Shown one piece after another: positions 1-7,674 of a stretch of DNA of 64,000 nucleotides (its first letter is position 1; every line of letters begins with the position of its first letter). The stretch spans positions 62,001-126,000 of the forward strand of contig NZ_JBNDMZ010000002.1 of assembly GCF_049856295.1 (NCBI RefSeq), read 5' to 3'. Both the position numbers and the translations under genes were made by a program. This DNA is from JB111 sp049856295. Its GTDB lineage: Bacteria > Actinomycetota > Actinomycetes > Actinomycetales > Actinomycetaceae. The notes beneath the pieces were generated by a model. It worked only from the letters and a program-made list of their open reading frames with translations. It was not told the DNA's origin and ran no database searches.

Positions 1-2
1 CG

Positions 3-122
3 CTGCCGCACCTTCCGTTCGTCGAGCTGCCGCTCCTGCCGGAGGACGTCGTCGGCGCGGAGCGGGTGGCGAGCTTCTCGGAACTGATCGCGGCGGCGGG
101 GAAGGACGCGGGGAGCCGATGA
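3..122 (+). CDS. C-terminal end of a truncated protein, possibly an ArsA-like P-loop ATPase
   Basis: An open frame enters from the left edge and ends in TGA. It encodes the last 39 residues of a protein and begins LPHLPFVELPLLPEDVVG. No catalytic motif is present, so function cannot be shown. The hydrophobic, proline-rich stretch followed by a short helix resembles the C-terminal end of ArsA-related ATPases of actinobacteria, but that is a loose impression. Codon use fits the rest of the window. Confidence 0.45.
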   Translation: MPHLPFVELPLLPEDVVGAERVASFSELIAAAGKDAGSR

Positions 123-174
123 CGCGCGGATGTCCGGCACGGCCCGGTCGGCGGGTTCGCCGAGCCCGGGCGGT

Positions 175-180
175 TAGGCT
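175..180 (+). promoter_or_regulatory. -10 element of the tRNA-Val gene
   Basis: TAGGCT is followed by six bases and then the first base of the mature tRNA. This is the spacing that elsewhere in the window separates a -10 box from a leaderless start codon, so transcription may begin at tRNA position +1. No convincing -35 box is visible. Confidence 0.5.
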
Positions 181-186
181 TCGCCT

Positions 187-263
187 GGGCCCGTAGCTCA
201 GCTGGTCAGAGCGCCGCGTTTACACCGCGTAGGTCGCCGGTTCGAACCCGGCCGGGCCCACCA
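187..263 (+). tRNA. tRNA-Val (anticodon TAC)
   Basis: The cloverleaf folds by eye. The acceptor stem pairs GGGCCCG (187-193) with CGGGCCC (253-259). The D arm stem is GCTC/GAGC, the anticodon loop is 219-225 with TAC at 221-223, and the T arm pairs GCCGG with CCGGC around TTCGAAC. Discriminator A260 is followed by an encoded CCA at 261-263. The anticodon reads GUA and other valine codons. The outermost anticodon-stem pair (214/230) is C opposite T, a mismatch. Confidence 0.95.
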
Positions 264-323
264 CTTGCCGGTTGCTCCCGTCCGCGGAGTGGACGCAGGC
301 ACGCGGCGCACCCGCGAGGCCGG

Positions 324-743
324 TCAGGACTGCTTGCGCGAGCCTCCGGCGATGAGCGCGATCGCGATCGCCATCATCCAGGAGTCCTTCGCCAGCGACG
401 TGCCCTCGCCGGAGGGTCGCACGCCGTCGGCGACCGTCTTCTCCGGGTCGCGGAAGTAGATGCTGAGCAGGCCGGCCGAGAAGCCGGCGAGCGCGAGCCC
501 GGCGAGCCGGTTGGGGACGAACGGAGCGAGCAGCGCGCCACCGACGCCGATCTCCCCGTAGCTGAGGAGCTTGCCGAACTGCTCGGGCTCCATCGACCCC
601 AGCGGCGGGATCCCCTTCGCCGCCTCGGCCTGCACGTACCCGGCGGTCTGCTCGTCCATCCCGAGCTTCCCGATCCCCGAGTTGAGGATGAAGGCGCCGG
701 GGATTGCGCGCAGGGCGATGTTCGCGAGTGCGTTGAATGCCAT
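324..743 (-). CDS. DoxX-like integral membrane protein
   Basis: This 139-residue protein has about four hydrophobic segments and starts MAFNALANIALRAIPGAF. The first helix carries the R-x-P-G-x-F-x-x-x-G-x-x-K pattern (LRAIPGAFILNSGIGK) common in DoxX-like proteins. The family is membrane-bound and poorly understood; members are linked to thiosulfate oxidation or redox stress. A loop of about 25 residues lies between helices 1 and 2 and the tail is basic (GGSRKQS). It appears monocistronic and nothing nearby specifies its partner. Confidence 0.75.
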   Translation of the reverse strand: MAFNALANIALRAIPGAFILNSGIGKLGMDEQTAGYVQAEAAKGIPPLGSMEPEQFGKLLSYGEIGVGGALLAPFVPNRLAGLALAGFSAGLLSIYFRDPEKTVADGVRPSGEGTSLAKDSWMMAIAIALIAGGSRKQS

Positions 744-819
744 GGGTCTGCCGATCTCCCGTTCAGTGGATGTGCGGTCGCTTCACACTAACCGTCGCTC
801 CCGCGTTCGTCGGCGCCGC

Positions 820-1452
820 TCAGTCCGGCGGCTCGAGCGGTGACAGCGTGGGCGAGTAGTTGAACAGCCGCAGCCGCGCGGTGCCGCAGCAGCTGGGTGA
901 GCCCGCAGCGGGATCCAGGTCGATCGTCGTCAGGCTCGCCGGGAGGCTGTGCACCGTCCGGTCGGGGTCGAGCCCGACGGCGGCCCGCAGGTAGGCACGC
1001 ATCGGCCCGCCGTGCGTGACGACGAGGACCGAGGTCGCGCCGCGCGCATGGGCTGCGCGTACGGCGTCGTCGACGCCGGCTACCACCCGCCCGGTGAGCG
1101 CCTCGAAGGCCTCGGCCCCCGGAGGCCGGTAGCTGCCCGCACGCCACCCGGCGTACCGGTCGGGGTCCGCCTCGCGGACGTCGGCCGACCGGCAGCCCTC
1201 CCACTCGCCCAGGTGCGCCTCGTTGAGGCGTTCGTCGACGGCGTCCGGCGTCGTCCCCAGCAGCTCGGCGGTCTCGCGCGCCCGCAGGAGCGCGGCCGAG
1301 ACGACGTGCTCCGGTGCCATCCGCCGCACGGCGCCCGCGAGCGCGCGGGCCTGCTCGCGACCGGTGGGGGAGAGCCCGATGTCGCGCTGTCCCTGGAGGC
1401 GCCGCTCGAGGTTCCAGGCCGTCTCGCCGTGCCGGACGAGGAGCAGCCGCAT
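820..1452 (-). CDS. Histidine phosphatase (phosphoglycerate mutase-like)
   Basis: A 210-residue phosphatase of the branch-1 histidine phosphatase superfamily. The N-terminal MRLLLVRHGETAWN holds the RHGE motif whose histidine forms the phospho-enzyme. The second catalytic histidine lies in VVTHGGPMRAYL. The start is the ATG that begins this motif; the frame stays open upstream, but that part is arginine-rich antisense-like sequence. Its ATG overlaps the TGA of the ABC ATPase (TGATG), so the two should be translationally coupled. That suggests it acts on the imported solute, for example by removing phosphate. This is inference, because substrates in this family cannot be read from motifs. Confidence 0.88.
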   Translation of the reverse strand: MRLLLVRHGETAWNLERRLQGQRDIGLSPTGREQARALAGAVRRMAPEHVVSAALLRARETAELLGTTPDAVDERLNEAHLGEWEGCRSADVREADPDRYAGWRAGSYRPPGAEAFEALTGRVVAGVDDAVRAAHARGATSVLVVTHGGPMRAYLRAAVGLDPDRTVHSLPASLTTIDLDPAAGSPSCCGTARLRLFNYSPTLSPLEPPD

Positions 1453-2765
1453 CAGGCGTTCCCGGTCGTCGCGGGTGCGCCGACGACCACGCCGTCGGGG
1501 CTGAACACGGCGTCCGGCGAGTCGGGGAGGACGAGGCGCACGTCGTCGCCGGGGAGCATCGGTGCGGGCGCCGCGCGGACGACGCTCATCCGGCCAGCGC
1601 CCGGCACGTCGACACCCACGACCCACCGGTCGGCCAGCGGCGCCTGGTCGGCGAGGACGCCGGACAGGGAGAGCGACCGGGCGTGGGCGTCGTCGTCGGG
1701 CTCCGGGGTCTCCAGCGCCACCGAGGTCGCGCGGTACATCGCGTGAACGCGCTCGCCGTCGGCCGGCCCCGCCGGCGCCGGGCCGAGGTCGATGCCGCTC
1801 GCGCCGTGGACGATCCGCCCGGCGGAGACGCTGCAGGCGACGACGTTGGCCGGGGGAGTGCCGATGAAGGTCGAGGTGAAGGCGGTGCGCGGGGTGCGGA
1901 GCAGCTCGAGCGGCGTGCCGAACTGCTCGATCCGGCCGTCCTTCATGAGCACCACGTGGGTGGCCATCGTCATCGCCTCGACCTGGTCGTGGGTGACGTA
2001 CACGCTCGTGGCGCCGGTCGCGCGGTGGATCCGCATGAGCTCGCTACGGGTGTCGACGCGCAGCCTGGCGTCGAGGTTGGACAGCGGCTCGTCGAAGAGG
2101 AGGATCTCCGGCTCGGGGGCGATCATCCGCGCGATCGCCACGCGCTGCTGCTGGCCGCCGCTGATCTCGCCGGGGTACCGGTCGGCGAGCTCGGTGATGC
2201 CGAGCAGGGCGAGGACCTCGGCGACCCGGGCGCGGCGCCGGTCGGCTCCCCACTTCGCCACCTTGAGCGGCCAGTCGACGTTGCCGCGGACCGTGCGGTG
2301 CGGCCACAGCGCGTAGGACTGGAAGACGAGCCCGGCCCCGCGGCGCGAGGCCGGGACGTCGACGGTCCCGTCGCCGCGGGCGACCACCCGTCCGCCGAAC
2401 GCGATCTCGCCGCCGGTGGGGTCCTCGAGCCCGGCGAGCATCCGCAGGGTCGTCGTCTTGCCGCACCCGGACGGGCCGAGCAGCACGAGGAAGGAGCCGG
2501 CCGGCACCTCGAACGAGATGCCGTCGACGGCGGCGGTGGGCCCGAAGTCCTTGCGCAGCCCGGTGACGCTGAGCGTCCCCGAGCCGGGTGTCCCCGCGGC
2601 GCCCTCGCGGGAAGAGGTGCCGGTGGTCGGCGTCGTGCCCGTCGGCGCCCCCTCGGTGGAGGCTGCCTCGTCGGTGGCGGGTGAGTGGTCGGTGGCGGTG
2701 TCCGGCACGCGGGGTCCTTCGGTCGGTCGGGGGAGCGGTCGGCCCGGGGCGGGCGGCGGTGTCAT
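1452..2765 (-). CDS. ABC transporter ATP-binding protein, FbpC/PotA-like with TOBE domain
   Basis: About 437 residues. After a low-complexity Thr/Pro/Ala-rich leader of about 65 residues come LSVTGLRKDFG, Walker A GPSGCGKTT, signature SGGQQQR, Walker B LLFDEPLSNLDA and the switch histidine in VTHDQVEAM. This is the ferric-iron/polyamine/sugar-phosphate ATPase class. The C-terminal third is a TOBE-like regulatory domain. It energises the permease encoded directly upstream. The ATG at 2765 overlaps the permease stop by four bases (ATGA). A GTG at 2708 with a good AAGGA ribosome site is an alternative start that removes 19 residues. Family function is solid; the substrate is unknown. Confidence 0.9.
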   Translation of the reverse strand: MTPPPAPGRPLPRPTEGPRVPDTATDHSPATDEAASTEGAPTGTTPTTGTSSREGAAGTPGSGTLSVTGLRKDFGPTAAVDGISFEVPAGSFLVLLGPSGCGKTTTLRMLAGLEDPTGGEIAFGGRVVARGDGTVDVPASRRGAGLVFQSYALWPHRTVRGNVDWPLKVAKWGADRRRARVAEVLALLGITELADRYPGEISGGQQQRVAIARMIAPEPEILLFDEPLSNLDARLRVDTRSELMRIHRATGATSVYVTHDQVEAMTMATHVVLMKDGRIEQFGTPLELLRTPRTAFTSTFIGTPPANVVACSVSAGRIVHGASGIDLGPAPAGPADGERVHAMYRATSVALETPEPDDDAHARSLSLSGVLADQAPLADRWVVGVDVPGAGRMSVVRAAPAPMLPGDDVRLVLPDSPDAVFSPDGVVVGAPATTGNA

Positions 2766-4573
2766 GAGTCCGTGGTCCGGGCGGACCAGGGCTGGGTAGT
2801 TCCCTCGAGCCGGCGGGCGAGGAGGGTGGCCCCGACGGAGAGGGCGGCGATCACCACGGTCACGGCGTTCGCGAGCTGGGTGAAGTTCTCCGACGAGTAC
2901 TGGTAGGTGAGCACGGCCAGCACCGGCAGTGCGGGGGTGGCGAGGAGCACGACGAGCGAGAGGTCGCGGACCATCTGGACGAACACCAGCACGCCGCCGG
3001 TGAACAGGCCGCGCGCCGTGAGCGGGGCGATGACGGAGCCGAGCCGACGGAACAGGCCGGCTCCCGCCATCGTCGCGGACTCCTCGATGTCGGTGGAGAC
3101 CTGGCTCATCGCCGCGGTGCCCGAGCGGACGGCGAACGGGATCGTCGCCGCGATGCCCGCGAGCACGAGGAGCGCGAACGTGCCGTACAGGCTCGGCAGC
3201 GGCCCGATCGGCGCGCCGAACTGGGCGATGAACGCGGCCCCGAGGGCGATGCCGGGGATGAGGAACGGGAGGAAGGAGACGACGTCGAGGGAGCCGACGA
3301 GCCATCTCGGCCGGCTCGAGCGCGTGACGACGTAGCTGATCAGCAGGCCGAGGACGCCCGCGCCGATCGCCACGCACACCCCGAGCGCCACGGTGTTGCC
3401 CGTCGCGTCGATGATCTGGGGGTTGTTGAGGATCCCCGGCTGGCCCTGCGCCATCGACGGGTCCGACCCACCGACCCAGTAGTGCAGCGTGAAGCCGGAC
3501 GTGAAGTCGTTGGTCCGCCGGGTCAGGGAGCTGAGCACGAGGACGAGTCCCGGAAGCACGGTCGTGCAGGCGACGACGAGCCAGGCGAGAGCGCCCACCG
3601 GGCCGGCGAACCGGCCGAGCACGACGCCCCGGCGCCGGGCGCCCTTGCCCGTGATGGTCGCGAAGCTGCGGCGGCGGGTCACCTGCGAGGAGGCGTACAT
3701 GATCATCGCCGCGACGACGATGAGGACGAGCGCGAGCACGTAGCCGCGCGCGGTCTCGCCGGTCGTGATCGACCCGTACAGCCGGGTCGACAGCGTGTGG
3801 AAGCGGACGGGCAGCCCGAGCAGGGCGGGGGTGACGAAGTTCGAGACCCCCTCGGCGAACGCGAGCAGCGCGCCCGAGACCATGGCCGGGGCGACGGCGG
3901 GCAGGGCGATGTCCTTCGCGACCCGCAGAGTGGAGGCACCGGTCATCTCGGCGGCCTCGACGAGGTCCCCGCCCACGGACGCGAGGGCGGCGGCGATGAG
4001 CATGAAGGACAGCGAGAAGTAGTGGCCGGTCAGCGTGAGGGCGACGGGGACCGGGCCCCAGGCGAGCCAGTCGGGCACGGCGATCCCGAGGTTCCACAGC
4101 AGGCCCGTCGAGCCGCCGACGAGGTCGTTGCGGAACACCGACTCCCAGGCCAGGGCGAGCGCGAAGCTCGGGAGCGCGAACGGGATCGTGGCGAGCACTC
4201 CGAGGATCGAGCGCCCCGGCAGGCGCGTCATGACGACCACCCAGGCCAGGAACCCGCCGACGACGGTCGAGAGCACCGCCGTGGCGGCCCCCATGAGCAG
4301 CGAGTGCCCCAGGGGCCGCCACAGCAGATTCTCCGAGAGCGGGGAGGCGAGGACGTCGGTCCACGCCTCCCGGTTGCCGGGCATGAGCGTCGTGTTGACG
4401 AGCCCGACGAGCGGGGCCACCACGAGGACGACGAGGACGAGCAGCGTGCCCAGGCCGAGCACCACGGTGGGGCGGCGCAGCGCGAGCCGGAGCCGGGCGG
4501 TGGCCCGGCGGCCTCGGCCGTCCTGCGTCGTCCGCGGGTCGGTCCGGTCCGGGACGGGGTTCGCCGTCGTCAT
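2762..4573 (-). CDS. ABC transporter permease, fused two-domain FbpB type
   Basis: A 603-residue inner-membrane permease with roughly 12 hydrophobic segments in two homologous halves. Each half has an EAA-type loop that contacts the ATPase: EAAEMTGASTLRVAKDIALP in the first and EESATMAGAGLFRRLG in the second. Such duplicated permeases belong to the ferric iron (FbpB/SfuB), hexose-phosphate (AfuB) and aminoethylphosphonate importers. The start at 4573 (MTTANPVPDR) precedes a cytoplasmic basic stretch and the first helix. It lies between the binding-protein gene (gap 23 bases) and the overlapping ATPase gene, so these form one operon. Confidence 0.9.
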   Translation of the reverse strand: MTTANPVPDRTDPRTTQDGRGRRATARLRLALRRPTVVLGLGTLLVLVVLVVAPLVGLVNTTLMPGNREAWTDVLASPLSENLLWRPLGHSLLMGAATAVLSTVVGGFLAWVVVMTRLPGRSILGVLATIPFALPSFALALAWESVFRNDLVGGSTGLLWNLGIAVPDWLAWGPVPVALTLTGHYFSLSFMLIAAALASVGGDLVEAAEMTGASTLRVAKDIALPAVAPAMVSGALLAFAEGVSNFVTPALLGLPVRFHTLSTRLYGSITTGETARGYVLALVLIVVAAMIMYASSQVTRRRSFATITGKGARRRGVVLGRFAGPVGALAWLVVACTTVLPGLVLVLSSLTRRTNDFTSGFTLHYWVGGSDPSMAQGQPGILNNPQIIDATGNTVALGVCVAIGAGVLGLLISYVVTRSSRPRWLVGSLDVVSFLPFLIPGIALGAAFIAQFGAPIGPLPSLYGTFALLVLAGIAATIPFAVRSGTAAMSQVSTDIEESATMAGAGLFRRLGSVIAPLTARGLFTGGVLVFVQMVRDLSLVVLLATPALPVLAVLTYQYSSENFTQLANAVTVVIAALSVGATLLARRLEGTTQPWSARTTDS

Positions 4574-4596
4574 GGTGGTCCCCTCGAGGTCGATCG

Positions 4597-5775
4597 TCAG
4601 CCGAGGGTGATGAGGAAGTCGGCGACGTCGGAACGGATCTCGGCGGTGGCCTCCGGGTCGATGTCCCAGGCGGCGAGCTCCTCCATCGAGACCGCGCCCT
4701 CGGGTGCGTCCATGTCCTCGCGGACCGGGTAGTCGCCGGCCACGTAGAACGGCTCGTAGCCGGGGCCGCCGGTCGCGGAGTCGTCGCCCATGAGGAAGTC
4801 GATCGCGAGCCGCGCCGCCGCGGGGTTCTCCGCTTCCTCGACGACGCCGAGGTAGGCGGGGAACGTGATGCCGGTGGCGGGCTCGGTGCCGGTGGAGACC
4901 TGGAGCGCCCAGCCCTCCTCCTCGTTGTCGCGGCGGTCCGAGTAGGAGGTGAAACCGACGGGCGGGTCCTCCTGGCCGGTCGCCCCGACGGCGGCGTTGA
5001 CGTTGTCCGTGTCGTCGACGAGGACGAGACCGTTGCCGTAGAGGTCGGAGATGAACTGCTGGCCGGCGTTCTCGATCCCGTCGTCGAGGGTGAGGGCCTC
5101 GCCGGTGTGGGCCTCGTAGGCCTCGGCCATCGCGTCGGACTGCGCGACGATCTCCGTCATGAGGTCGAGGTAGTCGCCGCGCACGGCCGGGTCGACCATG
5201 ACGACGCGCCCGTTCCACTCCGGCTCGGTCAGCTGCCACAGGTTGGTGATCGGGCTGCCGTCCGGGAAGGCCTCCTCGTTGTACATGAGCACCTTCGTGG
5301 ACAGCCGGTTGGCGAGCAGCGGGGCGGCGTACTCCTCGGGGACCGAGTCCGCCACGCGCTCGGGGACGTAGTTCGTGAGGATGCCGTCCTCGAGGAGCTC
5401 CGTGAGGACGACGGGCGCGTCGGAGATGTAGGCGACGTCGGCCGAGGGGGAGCCCGCCTGAGCCTCGGCCTGGAGGCGGGTGATCTGCTCGGTCGAGGAG
5501 ATGTCGTGACCGACGAAGTCGATCTCGGGGTACTCGGCCTCGAACGCCTCCTCGACCTGGGCGATGCGGGACGTGAACGAGTAGACGGTGACCTCACCCT
5601 CCTCGATCGCCTGCTCGACGAGCTCGTCGTGGCTGAGCGAGTCGAGCTCGTCGGCGGCGGAGGTGTCGGCCTCGCCGGAGTCCTCGGCGGCCTCGGTGGT
5701 GCCCCCGCCGCAGGCGGCCAGGGTGAGCAGGACGGGCAGGGACAGGGCGATCGGGACCAGCTTCTTCGTGCGCAT
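4597..5775 (-). CDS. ABC transporter substrate-binding lipoprotein (Fe3+/AfuA-like)
   Basis: A 392-residue exported lipoprotein. Residues 1-22 form a signal peptide ending in the lipobox LAAC, followed by an acidic linker (about residues 25-45). The mature part starts ELVEQAIEEGEVTVYSFTSR, typical of the type-2 periplasmic fold of FbpA/AfuA/PhnS-like proteins. It would sit on the outer membrane face and hand its ligand to the permease. There is no obvious pair of adjacent tyrosines as in iron-binding FbpA, so iron is not assured. With an SIS-domain regulator upstream and a phosphatase at the operon end, a phosphorylated organic solute is a reasonable alternative. Confidence 0.87.
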   Translation of the reverse strand: MRTKKLVPIALSLPVLLTLAACGGGTTEAAEDSGEADTSAADELDSLSHDELVEQAIEEGEVTVYSFTSRIAQVEEAFEAEYPEIDFVGHDISSTEQITRLQAEAQAGSPSADVAYISDAPVVLTELLEDGILTNYVPERVADSVPEEYAAPLLANRLSTKVLMYNEEAFPDGSPITNLWQLTEPEWNGRVVMVDPAVRGDYLDLMTEIVAQSDAMAEAYEAHTGEALTLDDGIENAGQQFISDLYGNGLVLVDDTDNVNAAVGATGQEDPPVGFTSYSDRRDNEEEGWALQVSTGTEPATGITFPAYLGVVEEAENPAAARLAIDFLMGDDSATGGPGYEPFYVAGDYPVREDMDAPEGAVSMEELAAWDIDPEATAEIRSDVADFLITLG

Positions 5776-5911
5776 GAGGAGTCCTTCGGGGAGTTTTCGG
5801 GCAGGGCGGGGCAGGGACGGGTGCGGTGGGAGGTGCGTGGAGCCGGGCTTTGCCGGCGTCGAGGGCGTCGGCGCGGGCGTCGCCGGGGACGGGACGACGG
5901 CGGGGTGAGGC

Positions 5912-6745
5912 TCAGTCGAAGTCGGACATGAGCCCGTCGAGGGCGTCGAGGGTCGGGAGCAGGGCGGCGTCGTGGCGTCGGGCGATCGTGAGGACGAGCG
6001 CGTTGGCGATGGCCATCGGCACGCTGAGGGAGGCGAAGCCCTCCTGGTGGCCGCGGGGCGCGGACAGGACGGTCGATGGGGCCGGTGTCAGGGTGTGCAG
6101 GGTGTCGGTGACCAGCGCGGTGGTGGCACCGACCCGCTCGGCGTGGGCGAGGAGCTCGACCAGGTGCCGGGGCGGGCGACGGAAGGCGAAGGTCAGGACG
6201 GTGTCGTCGGCGCCCATGGTGAGGACCCGCTCGGCGACGTCGCGGCCGGTGCCCTCGACGACGACGGTGCGGATGCCGAACCGGCGCAGGCGCCGTTCCA
6301 TGAGCTCGGCGAGGACGGAGGCGTTGCCGCGGGCGAAGAGGTAGGTGGTGCGCGAGCCGACGATCCGGTCGGCGAGCGCGTCCAGCTGGGGCTGCCGCAC
6401 GTGCCGGCACAGCTGGGCCAACGTCTCCAGCTCCGTGGTGAGCAGCTGCTCGAGGACCGACTGCTCGCCGGTCTCCTGCAGCTCGATCCGGAAGCGGTCT
6501 CCCGCCCCGGCGTTCGCGGACGCGTGCGACTGCCGGAGGTCGTCCCGCAGCCGGAGGTAGCCGTCGTACCCGAGGCGCTGGGCGAGGCGGGTGGCGGCGG
6601 CGGGGTGGACGCCGGCCCGGCGGGCCAGCTCCTCGCCGCTCCACAGGGGTGCCTCGACCGGGTACGAGAGCAGCTCGTCGACGAGGATGCGGTCCGACGG
6701 GGTGAGGTCGTCCCGATGCGCGTCGACGTGGTCCTGGAAGCTCAC
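5912..6745 (-). CDS. RpiR/MurR family regulator with SIS domain
   Basis: 277 residues starting at GTG (VSFQDHVDAHRDD). The N-terminal ~80 residues are an RpiR helix-turn-helix (SGEELARRAGVHPAAATRLA). Residues ~120-250 are an SIS phosphosugar-binding domain (TYLFARGNASVLAELMERRL, then DTVLTFAFRRPPRHLVELLA). Members sense phosphosugars or related metabolites and control adjacent uptake genes, here the ABC cluster downstream on the same strand. The start is supported by a TTCTCA/TACGGT promoter exactly six bases upstream, which implies a leaderless mRNA. The longer upstream frame is discarded. Two GCAA-N6-TTGC dyads in the promoter region suggest autoregulation. Confidence 0.88.
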   Translation of the reverse strand: MSFQDHVDAHRDDLTPSDRILVDELLSYPVEAPLWSGEELARRAGVHPAAATRLAQRLGYDGYLRLRDDLRQSHASANAGAGDRFRIELQETGEQSVLEQLLTTELETLAQLCRHVRQPQLDALADRIVGSRTTYLFARGNASVLAELMERRLRRFGIRTVVVEGTGRDVAERVLTMGADDTVLTFAFRRPPRHLVELLAHAERVGATTALVTDTLHTLTPAPSTVLSAPRGHQEGFASLSVPMAIANALVLTIARRHDAALLPTLDALDGLMSDFD

Positions 6746-6751
6746 GGATCC

Positions 6752-6780
6752 ACCGTATCCGCAAGAAACATTGCTGAGAA
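6752..6780 (-). promoter_or_regulatory. Leaderless promoter of the RpiR regulator gene
   Basis: On the minus strand TTCTCA (6780-6775) is separated by 17 bases from TACGGT (6757-6752), then six bases precede the GTG at 6745. The first GCAA-N6-TTGC dyad fills the spacer. Confidence 0.55.
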
Positions 6781-6804
6781 GCGAATCTGTGCAAGTTCTC
6801 TTGC
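6761..6804. promoter_or_regulatory. Paired operator GCAA-N6-TTGC, probable RpiR binding sites
   Basis: Two dyads of the same form, GCAAGAAACATTGC (6761-6774) and GCAAGTTCTCTTGC (6791-6804), lie 30 bases apart between the divergent RpiR and VOC genes. The first covers the spacer of the regulator's promoter. Family members bind dyads of this size; assignment to this RpiR is inferred from position. Confidence 0.5.
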
Positions 6805-6808
6805 TGTT

Positions 6809-6828
6809 CGCCGGATGGTCATCCGGCG
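6809..6828. promoter_or_regulatory. Perfect 20-bp palindrome upstream of the VOC gene
   Basis: Nine-base arms CGCCGGATG and CATCCGGCG flank a two-base centre. It sits 35 bases before the VOC start and unlike the neighbouring dyads is not of the GCAA type. It could be an operator or a short hairpin in the 5' leader. Confidence 0.35.
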
Positions 6829-6863
6829 TTCCGTCCGGGACCGCATGCGTGAAGACTGGGGGT

Positions 6864-7298
6864 ATGAGTACGCCTGCCAATCTTGTCATCGTCACGCTCG
6901 GAGTCGGCGACCTCGCGCGGAGCATCGACTTCTACCGCGCGCTCGGGTGGGAGCAGCGCGGAGATGCCGACGCGGGGATCACGTGGTTCCGCACGTCCGG
7001 GACGTGGGTCGGACTGTTCGGCCATGCGGACCTCGCCGCTGACGTCGGCCTGGTGCCGGACCCGCCGCCGGTGTTCCGGGGCGTCACGCTGGCGCTCAAC
7101 GTGAACTCGCGCGAGGAGGTCGATTCCGCGCTCGCCCACGCCGTCGGGGTCGGTGCCCGCCTCGTCAAGGAGCCCGAGGTGATGGAGTGGGGCGGCTACT
7201 CGGGCTACTTCGCGGACCCGGACGGCCACCTGTGGGAGGTCGCGCACAACCCGTTCTTCCCCGTCGCCGAGGACGGGACGATCGACATCCCGGCGTGA
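6864..7298 (+). CDS. VOC (glyoxalase/bleomycin-resistance fold) family protein
   Basis: 144 residues starting MSTPANLVIVTLGVGDLARS, with a GGGGG ribosome site just upstream. The two beta-alpha-beta-beta-beta modules of the vicinal oxygen chelate fold are visible, ending in GYSGYFADPDGHLWEVAHNP, where the glutamate of LWEVAHN is a usual metal ligand. Members are metal-dependent lyases, dioxygenases or drug-binding proteins; substrate cannot be inferred. It is transcribed divergently from the RpiR regulator and shares its operator region, so it may be co-regulated with the importer. Confidence 0.85.
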   Translation: MSTPANLVIVTLGVGDLARSIDFYRALGWEQRGDADAGITWFRTSGTWVGLFGHADLAADVGLVPDPPPVFRGVTLALNVNSREEVDSALAHAVGVGARLVKEPEVMEWGGYSGYFADPDGHLWEVAHNPFFPVAEDGTIDIPA

Positions 7299-7408
7299 GC
7301 GCTCGCGGGTGCGACGCGCGAGAGGTTCCGACTTGTGGTGGGTGCGGTCTGGGGCGGCCGTCTTCGATGGACGTTCAACGTCGTTGATTCGGATGCCGCC
7401 GCACGTCA

Positions 7409-7449
7409 TTGACATGCACATGTGATGCGTTCATCGTATGTGCATGTCA
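7409..7449 (+). promoter_or_regulatory. Promoter and inverted-repeat operator of the vapBC operon
   Basis: A perfect -35 TTGACA (7409-7414), a 17-base spacer and CATCGT (7432-7437) lie six bases before the ATG at 7444. A 12-base perfect inverted repeat overlies it: TGACATGCACAT (7410-7421) covers the -35 box and ATGTGCATGTCA (7438-7449) covers the start. Arms centred 28 bases apart fit binding by a dimer-of-dimers antitoxin complex, the standard VapBC autorepression mode. Confidence 0.7.
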
Positions 7450-7674
7450 CTTATCCAGGTGCGCAATGTTCCCGAGGAGCTGCACCGCCGTCTCAAGGAA
7501 CGTGCGGCGCGGGAGGGGGTCACCTTGTCCGACCTCGCTCTCGCCGAGCTGGCCCGTTCGGTGGAGCGTCCGACGCGACGGGAGCTCATCGAGCGACTGG
7601 AAACTGCCGCTCCCAGTGACTACCGGGGGGAGAGTGCCGCAGAGTCCGTGCGTGCGGAGCGGGACGCACGGTGA
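7444..7674 (+). CDS. vapB: VapB/FitA-type antitoxin
   Basis: A 76-residue antitoxin starting MSLIQVRNVPEELHRRLKER. The N-terminal half is a ribbon-helix-helix DNA-binding fold of the FitA/VapB type (strand IQVRNVP, helix ELHRRLKERAA, helix TLSDLALAELARS). The acidic/basic C-terminal tail would wrap the toxin. The ATG at 7444 is preferred over 7438 because the promoter lies six bases ahead and related proteins begin at this point; there is no ribosome site, consistent with a leaderless mRNA. It overlaps the toxin gene by four bases (GTGA). Role: neutralise the toxin and repress the operon. Confidence 0.87.
   Translation: MSLIQVRNVPEELHRRLKERAAREGVTLSDLALAELARSVERPTRRELIERLETAAPSDYRGESAAESVRAERDAR

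Noticed and set aside
1314..2684. A 456-codon plus-strand frame opposite the ABC ATPase
   Set aside because: Antisense to a gene with complete ATPase motifs; the product is low-complexity.
7381..7437. Start of vapB at ATG 7438
   Set aside because: The promoter geometry, the related-family N-terminus and the operator arm position favour ATG 7444; 7438 would give two extra residues and remains possible.
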